Shown here: piece after piece, positions 52,710 to 64,000 of the stretch
How positions within the stretch are numbered: the first letter of the stretch is position 1
Layout: every line of letters begins with the position of its first letter
Source of the DNA: Xenophilus aerolatus
Lineage (GTDB): Bacteria > Pseudomonadota > Gammaproteobacteria > Burkholderiales > Burkholderiaceae_C
Assembly (NCBI GenBank): GCA_029968055.1
Contig: JASCNX010000006.1
Coordinates: forward strand, 186,001 to 250,000
Length of the DNA stretch: 64,000 nucleotides
Direction: 5' to 3'
Notes under the pieces: generated by a model
Seen by the model: only the letters and a program-made list of their open reading frames with translations
What the model was told of the DNA's origin: nothing
Database searches by the model: none
Position numbers and translations under genes: made by a program

Positions 52710-54300
52710 GTGCTGTCCCTGTCGCATGGGCGATGAGTTGTTCTTCGGTGAGGCCCTCGGCCGGCAGCGTGGCGACGATGCGGCCCGCGCGCATGACGGC
52801 CACGCGGTGCGCCAGGCCGATGAGCTCCATCAGTTCCGAGGAGATGACGATCACGGCCAGGCCTTCGCGCGCGAGGCGCTGCACGAGGAAATAGATGTCG
52901 CGCTTGGCACCGACGTCGACGCCGCGCGTGGGCTCGTCGAGCACCACGACCTTGGGCCGCGGCTGCAGCACCTTGGCCAGGGCGAGTTTCTGCTGGTTGC
53001 CGCCCGAGAGTGAGGAGGCGCGCACCTCGAGCGAACCGGTGCGGATGCCGTAGTCCTTCACCGCCGTGTGGAGCGCGGCACGTTCGGCATCGGGGCGCAG
53101 CCAGGGGCGCGCGTACTGGTCGAGCGCCATCAGCGTCAGGTTCTCGCGCAGGCCGAAGGCCACGTGCAGGCCCTTGCCCTTGCGGTCTTCGCTGAGGTAG
53201 GTGAGGCCATGGCGGGCCGCATCGCGCGGCGAGCGCAGATGCACCCCCTGCCCCGCCAGTTCGACCTGCCCGCTGCCCGGGCGCAGGCCCAGCAGGCCTT
53301 CGAAGAGCTCGGTGCGTCCGGCGCCCACGAGGCCCGCGAAGCCGAGGATCTCGCCCGGCCGCACCTCGAAGCTCGCCTGCTGCGCCCAGCCGCGCACGCT
53401 GAAGTCCTGCACGCGCAGCGCGGGGGCGCCGTCGGGGTTCACACGGTCGCGCGGCGGGTAGAGGTCGGACAGCTCGCGGCCGACCATGAGGTTGGCCATC
53501 CGGTGGCGCGTCAGGTCGGCGGTCTCGGCGCGCGTGACGAAGCGGCCGTCGCGCATGACGACCACTTCGTCGGTGATGCGCTCCACCTCGTCGAGCTTGT
53601 GCGAGATGTAGACGACGGTGACGCCCTCCGCGCGCAGTTGGGCGATCAGCTTGAAGAGGCGCTCCGTCTCGCCGGGCGTGAGGGTGGCGGTCGGCTCGTC
53701 CATGATGAGCAGGCGCGCCTGGCGGGCCATGGCCTTGGCGATCTCGACCAGTTGCTTCTCGGCCACGATGAGGCGGCGCACCTTGGTGGCCGGGTCGACC
53801 TGCAGGCCGACCTGGGCGAGCGCCGCGGCGGCTTCGGCGTGCATCGCGCGGTCGTCGAGGAAGAGGCCCGAGGACGCGCCGGGCCGCCCCAAGCGGCCTT
53901 GCTCCCCATGGGGGACGGGCGCCGCAGCGCGGCGTCCTAGGGGCCAGAATTTTTTCTCGTGGCCCAGGAAGATGTTGTCGGCGACGCTCAGATCCTCGGC
54001 GAGGTTGAACTCCTGGTGGATCAGCACGATGCCCAGGGCCTCGGCGTCGCGGGAGCTGCGGAACTGCTGCGGCTGGCCGTTGACGCGCAGCGCGCCGCCC
54101 GTGAGGCCCTCGTAGCCGGCCAGGATCTTCATCAGCGTGGACTTGCCCGCGCCGTTCTCGCCGAGCAGGCCCACGACACGGCCCGGCGCGAGCGCGAAGC
54201 TCACGCCGTGCAGGACCTCGACCGGGCCGAAGGACTTGGTGACCTGGTCGAACTCGACGGCCACGCCGCTCGCGCCGTCGTGCGCGATGCCGGCAGTCAT
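52696..54300 (-). CDS. Sugar ABC transporter ATPase (RbsA-type) with a repeat insertion
   Basis: The 534-residue protein has two ABC domains. The first has Walker [13 protein letters not shown] and a signature region followed by [11 protein letters not shown]; the second has [15 protein letters not shown] and [14 protein letters not shown] with a degenerate Walker A (GAGRTEL), as usual in this class. Residues about 117-146, after [12 protein letters not shown], do not fit the family and coincide with a palindromic repeat inserted in frame. The start ATG 54300 overlaps the ROK gene stop by four bases. Confidence 0.93.
   Translation of the reverse strand: MTAGIAHDGASGVAVEFDQVTKSFGPVEVLHGVSFALAPGRVVGLLGENGAGKSTLMKILAGYEGLTGGALRVNGQPQQFRSSRDAEALGIVLIHQEFNLAEDLSVADNIFLGHEKKFWPLGRRAAAPVPHGEQGRLGRPGASSGLFLDDRAMHAEAAAALAQVGLQVDPATKVRRLIVAEKQLVEIAKAMARQARLLIMDEPTATLTPGETERLFKLIAQLRAEGVTVVYISHKLDEVERITDEVVVMRDGRFVTRAETADLTRHRMANLMVGRELSDLYPPRDRVNPDGAPALRVQDFSVRGWAQQASFEVRPGEILGFAGLVGAGRTELFEGLLGLRPGSGQVELAGQGVHLRSPRDAARHGLTYLSEDRKGKGLHVAFGLRENLTLMALDQYARPWLRPDAERAALHTAVKDYGIRTGSLEVRASSLSGGNQQKLALAKVLQPRPKVVVLDEPTRGVDVGAKRDIYFLVQRLAREGLAVIVISSELMELIGLAHRVAVMRAGRIVATLPAEGLTEEQLIAHATGTAHADA
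53878..53945. repeat. Palindromic repeat inserted in frame in the ABC ATPase gene
   Basis: GC-rich inverted repeats (GGCCGC ... GCGGCC; CCCCATGGGG; CGCCGC ... GCGGCG) occur within the gene and encode the family-atypical residues about 117-146 between the Q-loop region and the next helix. Insertion length keeps the frame. Confidence 0.6.
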
Positions 54301-55517
54301 GGCGCCACCCCGCGCACCTTGAGCGACTCGTGCATCGCGAGCACGCCGGCGCCGATCACGCCGCCCTGCTCGCCCAGCGGGGCGTACTGGATCTCCAGGT
54401 GGCGCGTCGACAGCGCCAGCGAACGCTGGTACACGCTCTGCCGCACGGCCGCCAGGAACAGCGGGCCGATGTGCGTGATGCCGCCGCCGATGAACACGTG
54501 CGAAGGATTGAAGAAATTGACCACCGACGCGAGCATCTGCCCGATGTGGGTGCCCGCGCGCTGGATGATGCTGTTGGCGGCCGCATCGCCCGCCCGGCTG
54601 GCCTGGCCGACGTCGACCGCCTCGATGCGCCCGTGCAGGCGCAGATGCTCGGCCAGCATCGGGCTCTCGCCGGCCTCGGCAGCCGCCATGGCCATCCGCA
54701 CGATCGCGGGGCCCGCGGCCATGGCCTCCACGCAGCCCACGTTGCCGCAATGGCAGCACGGGCCGTCCTGGTCGACGCAGATGTGGCCCACGTCGCCCGC
54801 GGAGCCAGCGGCACCGCGGTACACCTCGCCGTGGCACACGATGCCGCAGCCGATGCCGGTACCGACCTTGATCACGAGAAAGTTGGACAGCTGCCGCTGC
54901 AGGCGCCACAGCTCGCCCAGGGCCATGAGGTTGACGTCGTTGTCGACGAAGACCGGCGCGGCATAGTCCTCGCGCAGGTAGTCGCGGATCGAGAAGCTGT
55001 CCCAGCCCGGCATCAGCGGCGGGTTCACGAGCTGGCCGGCCTCGAAATTCACCGGGCCGGGCACGCCCATGCCGATGCCCAGGACCTGGGCGGCCGCGAT
55101 GCCCTGGCCCAGCAGGAGCTCGCGCATGATGGCGCGCACGCGGGCCAGCACGACGCCGGGACCCTGGCGCACGTCGGCCGCCTCCTGGTGGTGGGCGAGC
55201 ACGGTGAGGTCGGGCTGGAGGATGGCGACGTCCACGCTGGTGGCGCCGACGTCGATGCCCACCAGCACACCGAGGCCGTCATGCAGGCGCAGGTGCTCGG
55301 CGCGACGGCCGCCCGAGGATGCGCGCGGGCCGGCTTCGGCCAGCAGCCCCTGGTCCAGCAGGCCGGCAATCAGCGCATTGGCCTTGCTGCGCGAGAAGCC
55401 GAGGCGCTCGGCCATGCCATGGCGCGAGCCGCCGGCCGACCAGAAGGTGGTCTGCAGCAACTGCATCTCGGGCGCGGACAGGCCGTTCCAGGGTGCCAAG
55501 CGTTTGTCTCCGTGCAT
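54297..55517 (-). CDS. ROK-family regulator/sugar kinase-like protein
   Basis: The 406-residue protein has an N-terminal winged helix-turn-helix (SAPEMQLLQTTFWSAGGSRH; MAERLGFSRSKANALIAGLL) and a ROK domain: LVGIDVGATSVDVAIL, KVGTGIGCGIVCHG, and the zinc motif CCHCGNVGCVEAMA. As in NagC/XylR, it probably senses a sugar and represses the operon. The start is ATG 55517, with an upstream GTG at 55538 as alternative. It is the first gene of the operon. Palindromes 70-110 bases upstream are likely operators. Confidence 0.92.
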   Translation of the reverse strand: MHGDKRLAPWNGLSAPEMQLLQTTFWSAGGSRHGMAERLGFSRSKANALIAGLLDQGLLAEAGPRASSGGRRAEHLRLHDGLGVLVGIDVGATSVDVAILQPDLTVLAHHQEAADVRQGPGVVLARVRAIMRELLLGQGIAAAQVLGIGMGVPGPVNFEAGQLVNPPLMPGWDSFSIRDYLREDYAAPVFVDNDVNLMALGELWRLQRQLSNFLVIKVGTGIGCGIVCHGEVYRGAAGSAGDVGHICVDQDGPCCHCGNVGCVEAMAAGPAIVRMAMAAAEAGESPMLAEHLRLHGRIEAVDVGQASRAGDAAANSIIQRAGTHIGQMLASVVNFFNPSHVFIGGGITHIGPLFLAAVRQSVYQRSLALSTRHLEIQYAPLGEQGGVIGAGVLAMHESLKVRGVAP

Positions 55518-55586
55518 GTTCTCTCTGCGATTCGGCACGCGCGGTTGCGCGCTCGTCGCGGCGTGGGACGCATCCTAGAAGTGCGC

Positions 55587-55630
55587 CTTCGGCCGGACAA
55601 GGCCGAACTTCGGCCAGATGTTGGCCGAAG
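55587..55630. promoter_or_regulatory. Operator palindromes upstream of the ROK gene
   Basis: GGCCGAACTTCGGCC (55601-55615) is a perfect palindrome. CTTCGGCCA (55608-55616) and TGGCCGAAG (55622-55630) form a second perfect pair across five bases. Another CTTCGGCC lies at 55587-55594. The cluster sits 70-113 bases upstream of the ROK start codon, as expected for an autoregulated sugar operon. Confidence 0.6.
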
Positions 55631-55662
55631 TGAGATCACAACGGAAGGCACCGGAACGAAAA

Positions 55663-55683
55663 AAGCCGCCCACGGGGCGGCTT
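55663..55683 (-). terminator. Terminator of the ATP synthase operon
   Basis: AAGCCGCCC and GGGCGGCTT form a nine-base stem with an ACG loop, with T/A runs on both sides, so it could serve both strands. It lies 47 bases after the atpC stop codon. Confidence 0.9.
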
Positions 55684-55730
55684 CTTTTTCGAAGGTCAAC
55701 CGGACGCGCAACCTGCGCGCCCCGCCGTCC

Positions 55731-56150
55731 TCACTTCTTCTGGCGGTACTTGCGCAGCGCAGCGATCTGCGCGGCCATCACGGCCAGTTCCGATTGCGCC
55801 ATCGCGATGTCGATGTCGCTCTTGGCATTCTTGAGGGCTTCCTCGGCCGCCTTCTTCGCGACGCTGGCCTTCTCGTCGTCCAGGTCCTTGCCGCGAATGG
55901 CGGTGTCGGACAGCACGGTCACCGCGTCGGGCTGCACCTCCAGGATGCCGCCGGCCACGAACACGAACTCCTCGCCGCCGTCGGCCGTCTCGATGCGCAC
56001 GGCGCCCGGGCGGATGCGCGTGATCAGCGGCGTGTGGCGCGGGTAGATGCCGAGCTCGCCGGCTTCACCGGGCAGCGCCACGAAGCGCGCCTGGCCCGAG
56101 AAGATGGACTCCTCGGCGCTGACCACGTCGACTTGAATGGTGTTGGCCAT
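55731..56150 (-). CDS. atpC: F1Fo ATP synthase subunit epsilon
   Basis: The 139-residue protein matches epsilon: [40 protein letters not shown] and [19 protein letters not shown]. It regulates the rotor and inhibits hydrolysis. It is the last gene of the operon and is separated from atpD by 127 bases with a small hairpin, whereas other genes in the operon are closer. Confidence 0.98.
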   Translation of the reverse strand: MANTIQVDVVSAEESIFSGQARFVALPGEAGELGIYPRHTPLITRIRPGAVRIETADGGEEFVFVAGGILEVQPDAVTVLSDTAIRGKDLDDEKASVAKKAAEEALKNAKSDIDIAMAQSELAVMAAQIAALRKYRQKK

Positions 56151-56222
56151 ATGCGTTCCTTTCAGCTGAAAAAGGTCGGATGAGCAAGCAGACGGGAGGG
56201 CCCGCTAGGCGCGCCGCGCACA

Positions 56223-56240
56223 GCCGTACTGGTGTACGGC
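56223..56240. repeat. Short hairpin in the atpD-atpC gap
   Basis: GCCGTAC and GTACGGC form a seven-base stem with a TGGT loop within the 127-base gap between atpD and atpC. It may tune atpC expression or transcript processing. Confidence 0.55.
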
Positions 56241-56277
56241 GAGCACGGCAACGACGCGGGCTGCCCGTATGCGCCGC

Positions 56278-58619
<2,342 letters not shown>

Positions 58620-58654
58620 CGATGCTCCTTAAGCGGTGTGCCGTCCGTCCGCCA

Positions 58655-60208
58655 TCAGGCGAAGGACTTCTTGAACGAGGTGATCGCCGCCGTCAGTTCG
58701 GCTTCCGCGTCCTTGTCCAGCGCCTTGGCCTGTTCGATCTTGTCGAGCAGGGCGCCGTGGCTGGTCTTCAGGAACTGGTGCAGGCCGTGTTCGAAGGCAA
58801 GCACCTTCTTGACGTCCAGGTCGTCCATGAAGCCCTTGTTCACCGCGAACAACGATGCGGCCATCTGCGAGATCGGCAGGGGGCTGTATTGGGCCTGCTT
58901 GAGCAGTTCGGTCACGCGGGCACCGCGGTCGAGCTGCTTCTTGGTCGAAGCGTCGAGGTCGGAGGCGAACTGGGCGAAAGCCGCCAGCTCGCGGTACTGC
59001 GCCAGGTCGGTACGGATACCGCCGGACAGGCCCTTGATCACCTTCGTCTGCGCGGCCGAACCCACACGCGACACCGAGATACCGGCGTTGATGGCGGGAC
59101 GGATGCCGGCGTTGAACAGGCTGGTCTCCAGGAAGATCTGGCCGTCGGTGATCGAGATCACGTTGGTCGGCACGAAGGCGGAGACGTCGCCGGCCTGTGT
59201 TTCGATGATCGGCAGCGCCGTCAGCGAGCCGGTCTTGCCCTTGACTTCACCTTTGGTGAAGGCTTCGACGTAGTCGGCATTCACGCGCGCGGCACGCTCC
59301 AGCAGGCGGCTGTGGAGGTAGAACACGTCGCCGGGGTAGGCTTCGCGGCCCGGCGGGCGACGCAGCAGCAGCGACACCTGGCGATACGCAACGGCCTGCT
59401 TGGACAGGTCGTCGTAAATGATCAGCGCATCCTCGCCGCGATCGCGGAAGTACTCGCCCATCGTGCAGCCCGAGTACGCCGAGACGTACTGCATGGCGGC
59501 CGATTCGGAAGCGGAAGCGGCGACGACGATGGTGTAGTCCATCGCACCGGCCTGCTCGAGCGCGCGCACCACGTTCTTGATCGACGAGGCCTTCTGGCCG
59601 ATCGCAACGTAGATGCAGGTCATGTTCTGACCCTTCTGGTTGATGATCGTGTCGATCGCCACGGCCGTCTTGCCGGTCTGGCGGTCGCCGATGATCAGCT
59701 CGCGTTGGCCCCGGCCGATCGGCACCATGGAGTCGATCGACTTCAGGCCGGTCTGCATCGGCTGGTCGACGGACTTCCGTGCGATCACGCCGGGAGCGAC
59801 CTTCTCGATCACGTCGGTCAGCTTGGCGTTGACCGGGCCCTTGCCGTCGATCGGCTGGCCCAGGGCGTTGACGACGCGGCCGATCAGCTCGGGGCCGACG
59901 GGCACTTCCAGGATGCGGCCCGTGCACTTGACGGTGTCGCCTTCGGAGATGTGCTCGTACTCGCCCAGGATCACGGCGCCGACCGAGTCACGCTCGAGGT
60001 TCAGGGCCAGGCCGTAGGTCGGCTGGCCGCTGGCCGTCGCGGGGAACTCGAGCATTTCGCCCTGCATGGCCTCGGACAGGCCATGGATGCGCACGATGCC
60101 GTCGGTCACCGAAACGACGGTGCCTTCGTTGCGGATGTCGGCGCTGACGCCGAGACCCTCGATGCGGCTCTTGATCAGCTCGGAAATTTCTGCGGGATTG
60201 AGTTGCAT
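58655..60208 (-). CDS. atpA: F1Fo ATP synthase subunit alpha
   Basis: The 517-residue regulatory subunit has the P-loop GDRQTGKT and the block [20 protein letters not shown]. It binds nucleotide without catalysing hydrolysis. Length is canonical. It lies 35 bases after the gamma gene start region and 48 bases before atpH in the operon order. Confidence 0.99.
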   Translation of the reverse strand: MQLNPAEISELIKSRIEGLGVSADIRNEGTVVSVTDGIVRIHGLSEAMQGEMLEFPATASGQPTYGLALNLERDSVGAVILGEYEHISEGDTVKCTGRILEVPVGPELIGRVVNALGQPIDGKGPVNAKLTDVIEKVAPGVIARKSVDQPMQTGLKSIDSMVPIGRGQRELIIGDRQTGKTAVAIDTIINQKGQNMTCIYVAIGQKASSIKNVVRALEQAGAMDYTIVVAASASESAAMQYVSAYSGCTMGEYFRDRGEDALIIYDDLSKQAVAYRQVSLLLRRPPGREAYPGDVFYLHSRLLERAARVNADYVEAFTKGEVKGKTGSLTALPIIETQAGDVSAFVPTNVISITDGQIFLETSLFNAGIRPAINAGISVSRVGSAAQTKVIKGLSGGIRTDLAQYRELAAFAQFASDLDASTKKQLDRGARVTELLKQAQYSPLPISQMAASLFAVNKGFMDDLDVKKVLAFEHGLHQFLKTSHGALLDKIEQAKALDKDAEAELTAAITSFKKSFA

Positions 60209-60256
60209 GACTCTTTCCTTCTTTCAATCAGTGTGACGACCGGCACGCACGCCGCC

Positions 60257-60787
60257 TCAGGCGGTGAGCGCCGCCTTCATTTGTTCGAGTCGGGCCTTGA
60301 CCGAGGTGTCGAGCACTTCGTCGCCCACCACGGCACGGATGCCGCCGATGAGGGACGGATCGACCTCGACGCGCGTCGTGAGCTTGCGCCCGAAACGCTT
60401 CTCGAGCGCCGCCGACACATCGGCCAGCGCGCCCGCATCGATCGGGAAGGCGCTGTAGACGACCGCATCGGCCGCACCGGAGCTGGCATTGAGCAGCACG
60501 CGGAACTGGGCGGCAGCCTCGGGCAGCGCAGCCAGGCGGTCGTTCTCGATCACGGTGCGCAGGAAGTTCTGACCCGCGGCCGGAAGGCCGCCGGGCACCG
60601 CACCGGCGATCAGGTCGAAGACCTGGTCGGACGACACCTTGGGGTTGGACGCGAACTCCTGGAGCTGCGCGTCGCCCGCCACGGCTGCCAGCGGCTCGAG
60701 CCAGCCGGCGGTCGCCGCCGCGTTGCCGGCCGAGGCCTTGAACAGCGCCTCGGCGTAAGGACGGGCAATGGTCGCGAGTTCGGCCAT
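60257..60787 (-). CDS. atpH: F1Fo ATP synthase subunit delta
   Basis: The 176-residue protein has the N-terminal [15 protein letters not shown] helix and the C-terminal [20 protein letters not shown] signature. It links F1 to the stator stalk. It lies seven bases after atpF in transcription order. Confidence 0.97.
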   Translation of the reverse strand: MAELATIARPYAEALFKASAGNAAATAGWLEPLAAVAGDAQLQEFASNPKVSSDQVFDLIAGAVPGGLPAAGQNFLRTVIENDRLAALPEAAAQFRVLLNASSGAADAVVYSAFPIDAGALADVSAALEKRFGRKLTTRVEVDPSLIGGIRAVVGDEVLDTSVKARLEQMKAALTA

Positions 60788-60794
60788 GTCGTCC

Positions 60795-61265
60795 TCAGAG
60801 TTCCGTCTTCAGGCGCGACAGCAGGTCGGCATGGACGCCGGCATCGACTTCCTTGCGCAGGATCTGCTCGGCACCCTTGACGGCCAGCGCAGCGACCTGC
60901 TCGCGCAGGGCTTCGCGGGCGCGCACGGCCTGCTGTTCGGCCTCGTCACGTGCGGCGGCCACGATCTTGTTGGCCTCCTCGGTGGCGCGGGCCTTGGCCT
61001 CTTCGATGATCTGCTGGGCACGGCGCTCGGCATCGGCCAGGCGGTTGCTCGTCTCGTTGCGCGAGGCTTGCAGTTCCTGTTCGACGCGCTTGTCGGCGGC
61101 GGCCAGTTCGGCCTTGGCTTTCTCGGCGGCCGCCAGGCCCGCGGCGATCTTTTGGGCTCGCTCATCCAGCGCCTTCGCGATCGGCGGCCACACGAACTTC
61201 ATCGTGAACCAGACCAGGATCAGGAAGACGACGACCTGAATGAACAGGGTCGCGTTGATACTCAC
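60795..61265 (-). CDS. atpF: F1Fo ATP synthase subunit b
   Basis: The 156-residue protein has one N-terminal membrane helix ([20 protein letters not shown]) and a long charged coiled coil, typical of the peripheral stalk b subunit. Length is normal. Confidence 0.98.
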   Translation of the reverse strand: MSINATLFIQVVVFLILVWFTMKFVWPPIAKALDERAQKIAAGLAAAEKAKAELAAADKRVEQELQASRNETSNRLADAERRAQQIIEEAKARATEEANKIVAAARDEAEQQAVRAREALREQVAALAVKGAEQILRKEVDAGVHADLLSRLKTEL

Positions 61266-61299
61266 GGCAACACCTTTCTAGAGTGGCGTTGGAACCGAA

Positions 61300-62512
<1,213 letters not shown>

Positions 62513-62537
62513 CTTTCAACGTCTCTTCTCTAAACAG

Positions 62538-63011
62538 TCAGATCCGGTTCAACAAACGGGGTCGCACCACGAGCGCGACCCAGTACATCTTCAGCGCGAC
62601 CACCACGCCGGCCACGAGGGCCAGCCAGTGAAGGTCCTTGATCACCCAGCGCGCCGCCGCCAGCAAGGCGACGGTCAGGGCGATCTTGATCAGTTCCCAG
62701 ACAAAAAACTTCAGCATGGCAGCGGACTGTGACGTCACGCCATGCATCGGCCGAGTCCCTCGGATGAACAGTGCCGCCGGAACAGCCACCGCCATCGCGC
62801 CGTAGAAAGCGGACACCGCCGCCAGAGGCGCCTGCGTCCAGGCCCAAGCCACCGCCGCCACAACCAAGCCCGCCGCCACCTGGGCGCCGATCACCCACCA
62901 GGGCGACAGTTCGGGATGTTGCTCGCGCAAGCGCCGGGCCTCATCGGCGGTCAGCGGCTTGAAATCGGAGACTTCGGCATCGATCTCGGAAACGGAGGCT
63001 TCGGTTGTCAT
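62538..63011 (-). CDS. atpI: ATP synthase-associated protein AtpI
   Basis: The 157-residue protein has an acidic N-terminal tail and four membrane helices in pairs (VIGAQVAAGLVVAAVAWAW; FYGAMAVAVPAALFI; ELIKIALTVALLAAARWVI; WLALVAGVVVALKMYWVALV). AtpI is known as an assembly helper at the start of ATP synthase operons. It is the first gene here, 25 bases before atpB, divergent from the aminotransferase gene. Confidence 0.95.
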   Translation of the reverse strand: MTTEASVSEIDAEVSDFKPLTADEARRLREQHPELSPWWVIGAQVAAGLVVAAVAWAWTQAPLAAVSAFYGAMAVAVPAALFIRGTRPMHGVTSQSAAMLKFFVWELIKIALTVALLAAARWVIKDLHWLALVAGVVVALKMYWVALVVRPRLLNRI

Positions 63012-63144
63012 TGGAATGGCAGCCCCTCGGTCCCGGGAATTCTACAAAGCCTCTCATTATAAGTAAAAACCCGTCCTGATCTGCCGCTGACCGGACGAAG
63101 CGTTGGCGCGGGCGCGACACGGCCGTGCCTTCGATAATTTGCCG

Positions 63145-64000
63145 ATGCTTCCTGCGCTCGCATCTGCCCTGCCTTCCACCCTGTGCCATCTCGATGGCGA
63201 CTACCTTCCGTTGCGCGATGCGAAGGTGAGCGTTCTGGACCGCGGCTTCATCTTCGGCGACGGCGTCTACGAGGTTGTGCCGGTCTACGGCGGGCGCCTC
63301 TTCGGCTTCGACGAGCACATGGCCCGCCTGGACCGCTCGCTGGCCGAGCTGCGCATCCCCAACCCGCACGCATCGGAGGGCTGGCGCACCATTGCGGAGC
63401 GTCTGGTGCGCGAGGCACCGCCCACGGACACGCAGGCGGTGTACATCCAGGTGACGCGCGGCGTGGCCATGCGCGACCATGCGATGCCCGCCGGCCTCGT
63501 GCCCACCGTCTTCGCGATGGTCAACCCGCTCAAGCCCGTGGCGGCCGAGGCGCGCGCCAACGGCGTGCGCTGCGTCACGGCCGAGGACTTCCGCTGGCAG
63601 AAGGCGCACATCAAGGCTACGAGCCTGCTCGGCGCGGTGCTCGCGCGGCAGATCAGCGTGGAAGCCGGCGCGGCCGAAACCGTCATGTTCCGGGGCGAGC
63701 TGCTGAGCGAGGCGTCCTCGAGCAATGTGTGGGTGGTGAAGAACGGCGTCGTCGCCGGCCCACAGCCCGACCACCGCGTCCTGCGCGGCATCCGCTACGG
63801 CCTGCTCGAACGCCTGTGCCGACAGTCGGGCATCCCTTACGAGCTGCGCGACATCGCGCGCGACGAAGTCTTCGGCGCCGACGAGCTGCTGCTGTCCTCC
63901 GCGTCGAAGGAAGTGCTGGCCGTGACCACCCTCGACGACCGGCCGATTGGAAATGCCCGCCCCGGCCCCATCTACGAACGCTTGTACGCCGCCTACCAGC
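63145..64000 (+). CDS. Class IV aminotransferase (D-amino-acid/branched-chain type), 5' part
   Basis: From ATG 63145 the frame runs off the right edge (285 codons seen). It has the class IV pattern: VLDRGFIFGDGVYEVVPVYG, the catalytic Lys in AHIKATSLLGAVLA, and SSASKEVLAVTTLDDRP near the end. In Burkholderiales, D-amino-acid transaminases of this type lie next to the ATP synthase operon. It is divergent from atpI with 133 bases between. Confidence 0.92.
   Translation, partial: MLPALASALPSTLCHLDGDYLPLRDAKVSVLDRGFIFGDGVYEVVPVYGGRLFGFDEHMARLDRSLAELRIPNPHASEGWRTIAERLVREAPPTDTQAVYIQVTRGVAMRDHAMPAGLVPTVFAMVNPLKPVAAEARANGVRCVTAEDFRWQKAHIKATSLLGAVLARQISVEAGAAETVMFRGELLSEASSSNVWVVKNGVVAGPQPDHRVLRGIRYGLLERLCRQSGIPYELRDIARDEVFGADELLLSSASKEVLAVTTLDDRPIGNARPGPIYERLYAAYQ

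Overview
The window looks like the chromosome of a GC-rich betaproteobacterium of the order Burkholderiales, most likely Comamonadaceae (Variovorax, Acidovorax or Hydrogenophaga relatives). The reasons are the atpIBEFHAGDC operon next to a class IV aminotransferase gene, the ligase-associated helicase/nuclease cluster, a TctC/Bug-type binding protein, and several palindromic repeats of a kind I associate with that family. No rRNA gene or CRISPR array is visible; there is one tRNA gene.

Positions 1 to about 22,636 are the right-hand part of an integrated genomic island. It ends at the 3' end of a tRNA-Arg(CCG) gene, with a P4-type tyrosine integrase beside it. Next to the integrase lie two AlpA-like regulators, a Toprim-type primase-like protein and an AAA+ helicase, followed by an array of eight GTAGAC repeats that may be the island's replication origin. 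The cargo further left includes a Nudix gene pair, an HNH-like membrane protein, a Panacea-type toxin-antitoxin pair, a serine recombinase with a 38-bp palindrome at its 5' end, a macro/PARG-like protein, an intact IS1182-family element, a stand-alone EF-G domain IV-like protein, a four-gene overlapping operon of unknown proteins, and a NERD nuclease-helicase coupled to the N-terminus of a DrmA (DISARM)-like helicase that runs off the left edge. The left boundary is outside the window.

From about 22.6 kb on, the sequence is ordinary host chromosome. A TetR regulator and its operator control a divergent RND efflux operon (23.6-29.5 kb). Then come a cytochrome c gene, small housekeeping genes (YheT hydrolase, NTF2-like, NAD(P)-binding, LemA, two TPM-domain proteins, a cyclic-nucleotide-binding protein) and the Lhr-like helicase, PdeM phosphoesterase, ATP-dependent DNA ligase and MBL exonuclease repair cluster (36.8-43.9 kb), interrupted by a 716-bp inverted-repeat element.

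At 44.1-47.6 kb a plus-strand operon (TctC-type binding protein, PuuE-like deacetylase, GntR regulator, Asp/Glu-hydantoin racemase) suggests ureide or hydantoin catabolism, with a TTGTGCACAA palindrome as the likely GntR site. At 48.3-55.5 kb a minus-strand operon (ROK regulator, ABC ATPase, permease, binding protein, TIM-barrel isomerase, Gfo/Idh/MocA dehydrogenase) is a sugar or polyol uptake and oxidation unit with palindromic operators upstream. The window ends with the complete F1Fo ATP synthase operon on the minus strand and the 5' part of a divergent D-amino-acid/branched-chain aminotransferase gene.

A recurring theme in the chromosomal part is intrusion of palindromic repeats into genes: two genes carry in-frame repeat insertions, one gene appears to start inside a repeat, and one operon has a 26-bp-arm hairpin between cistrons.
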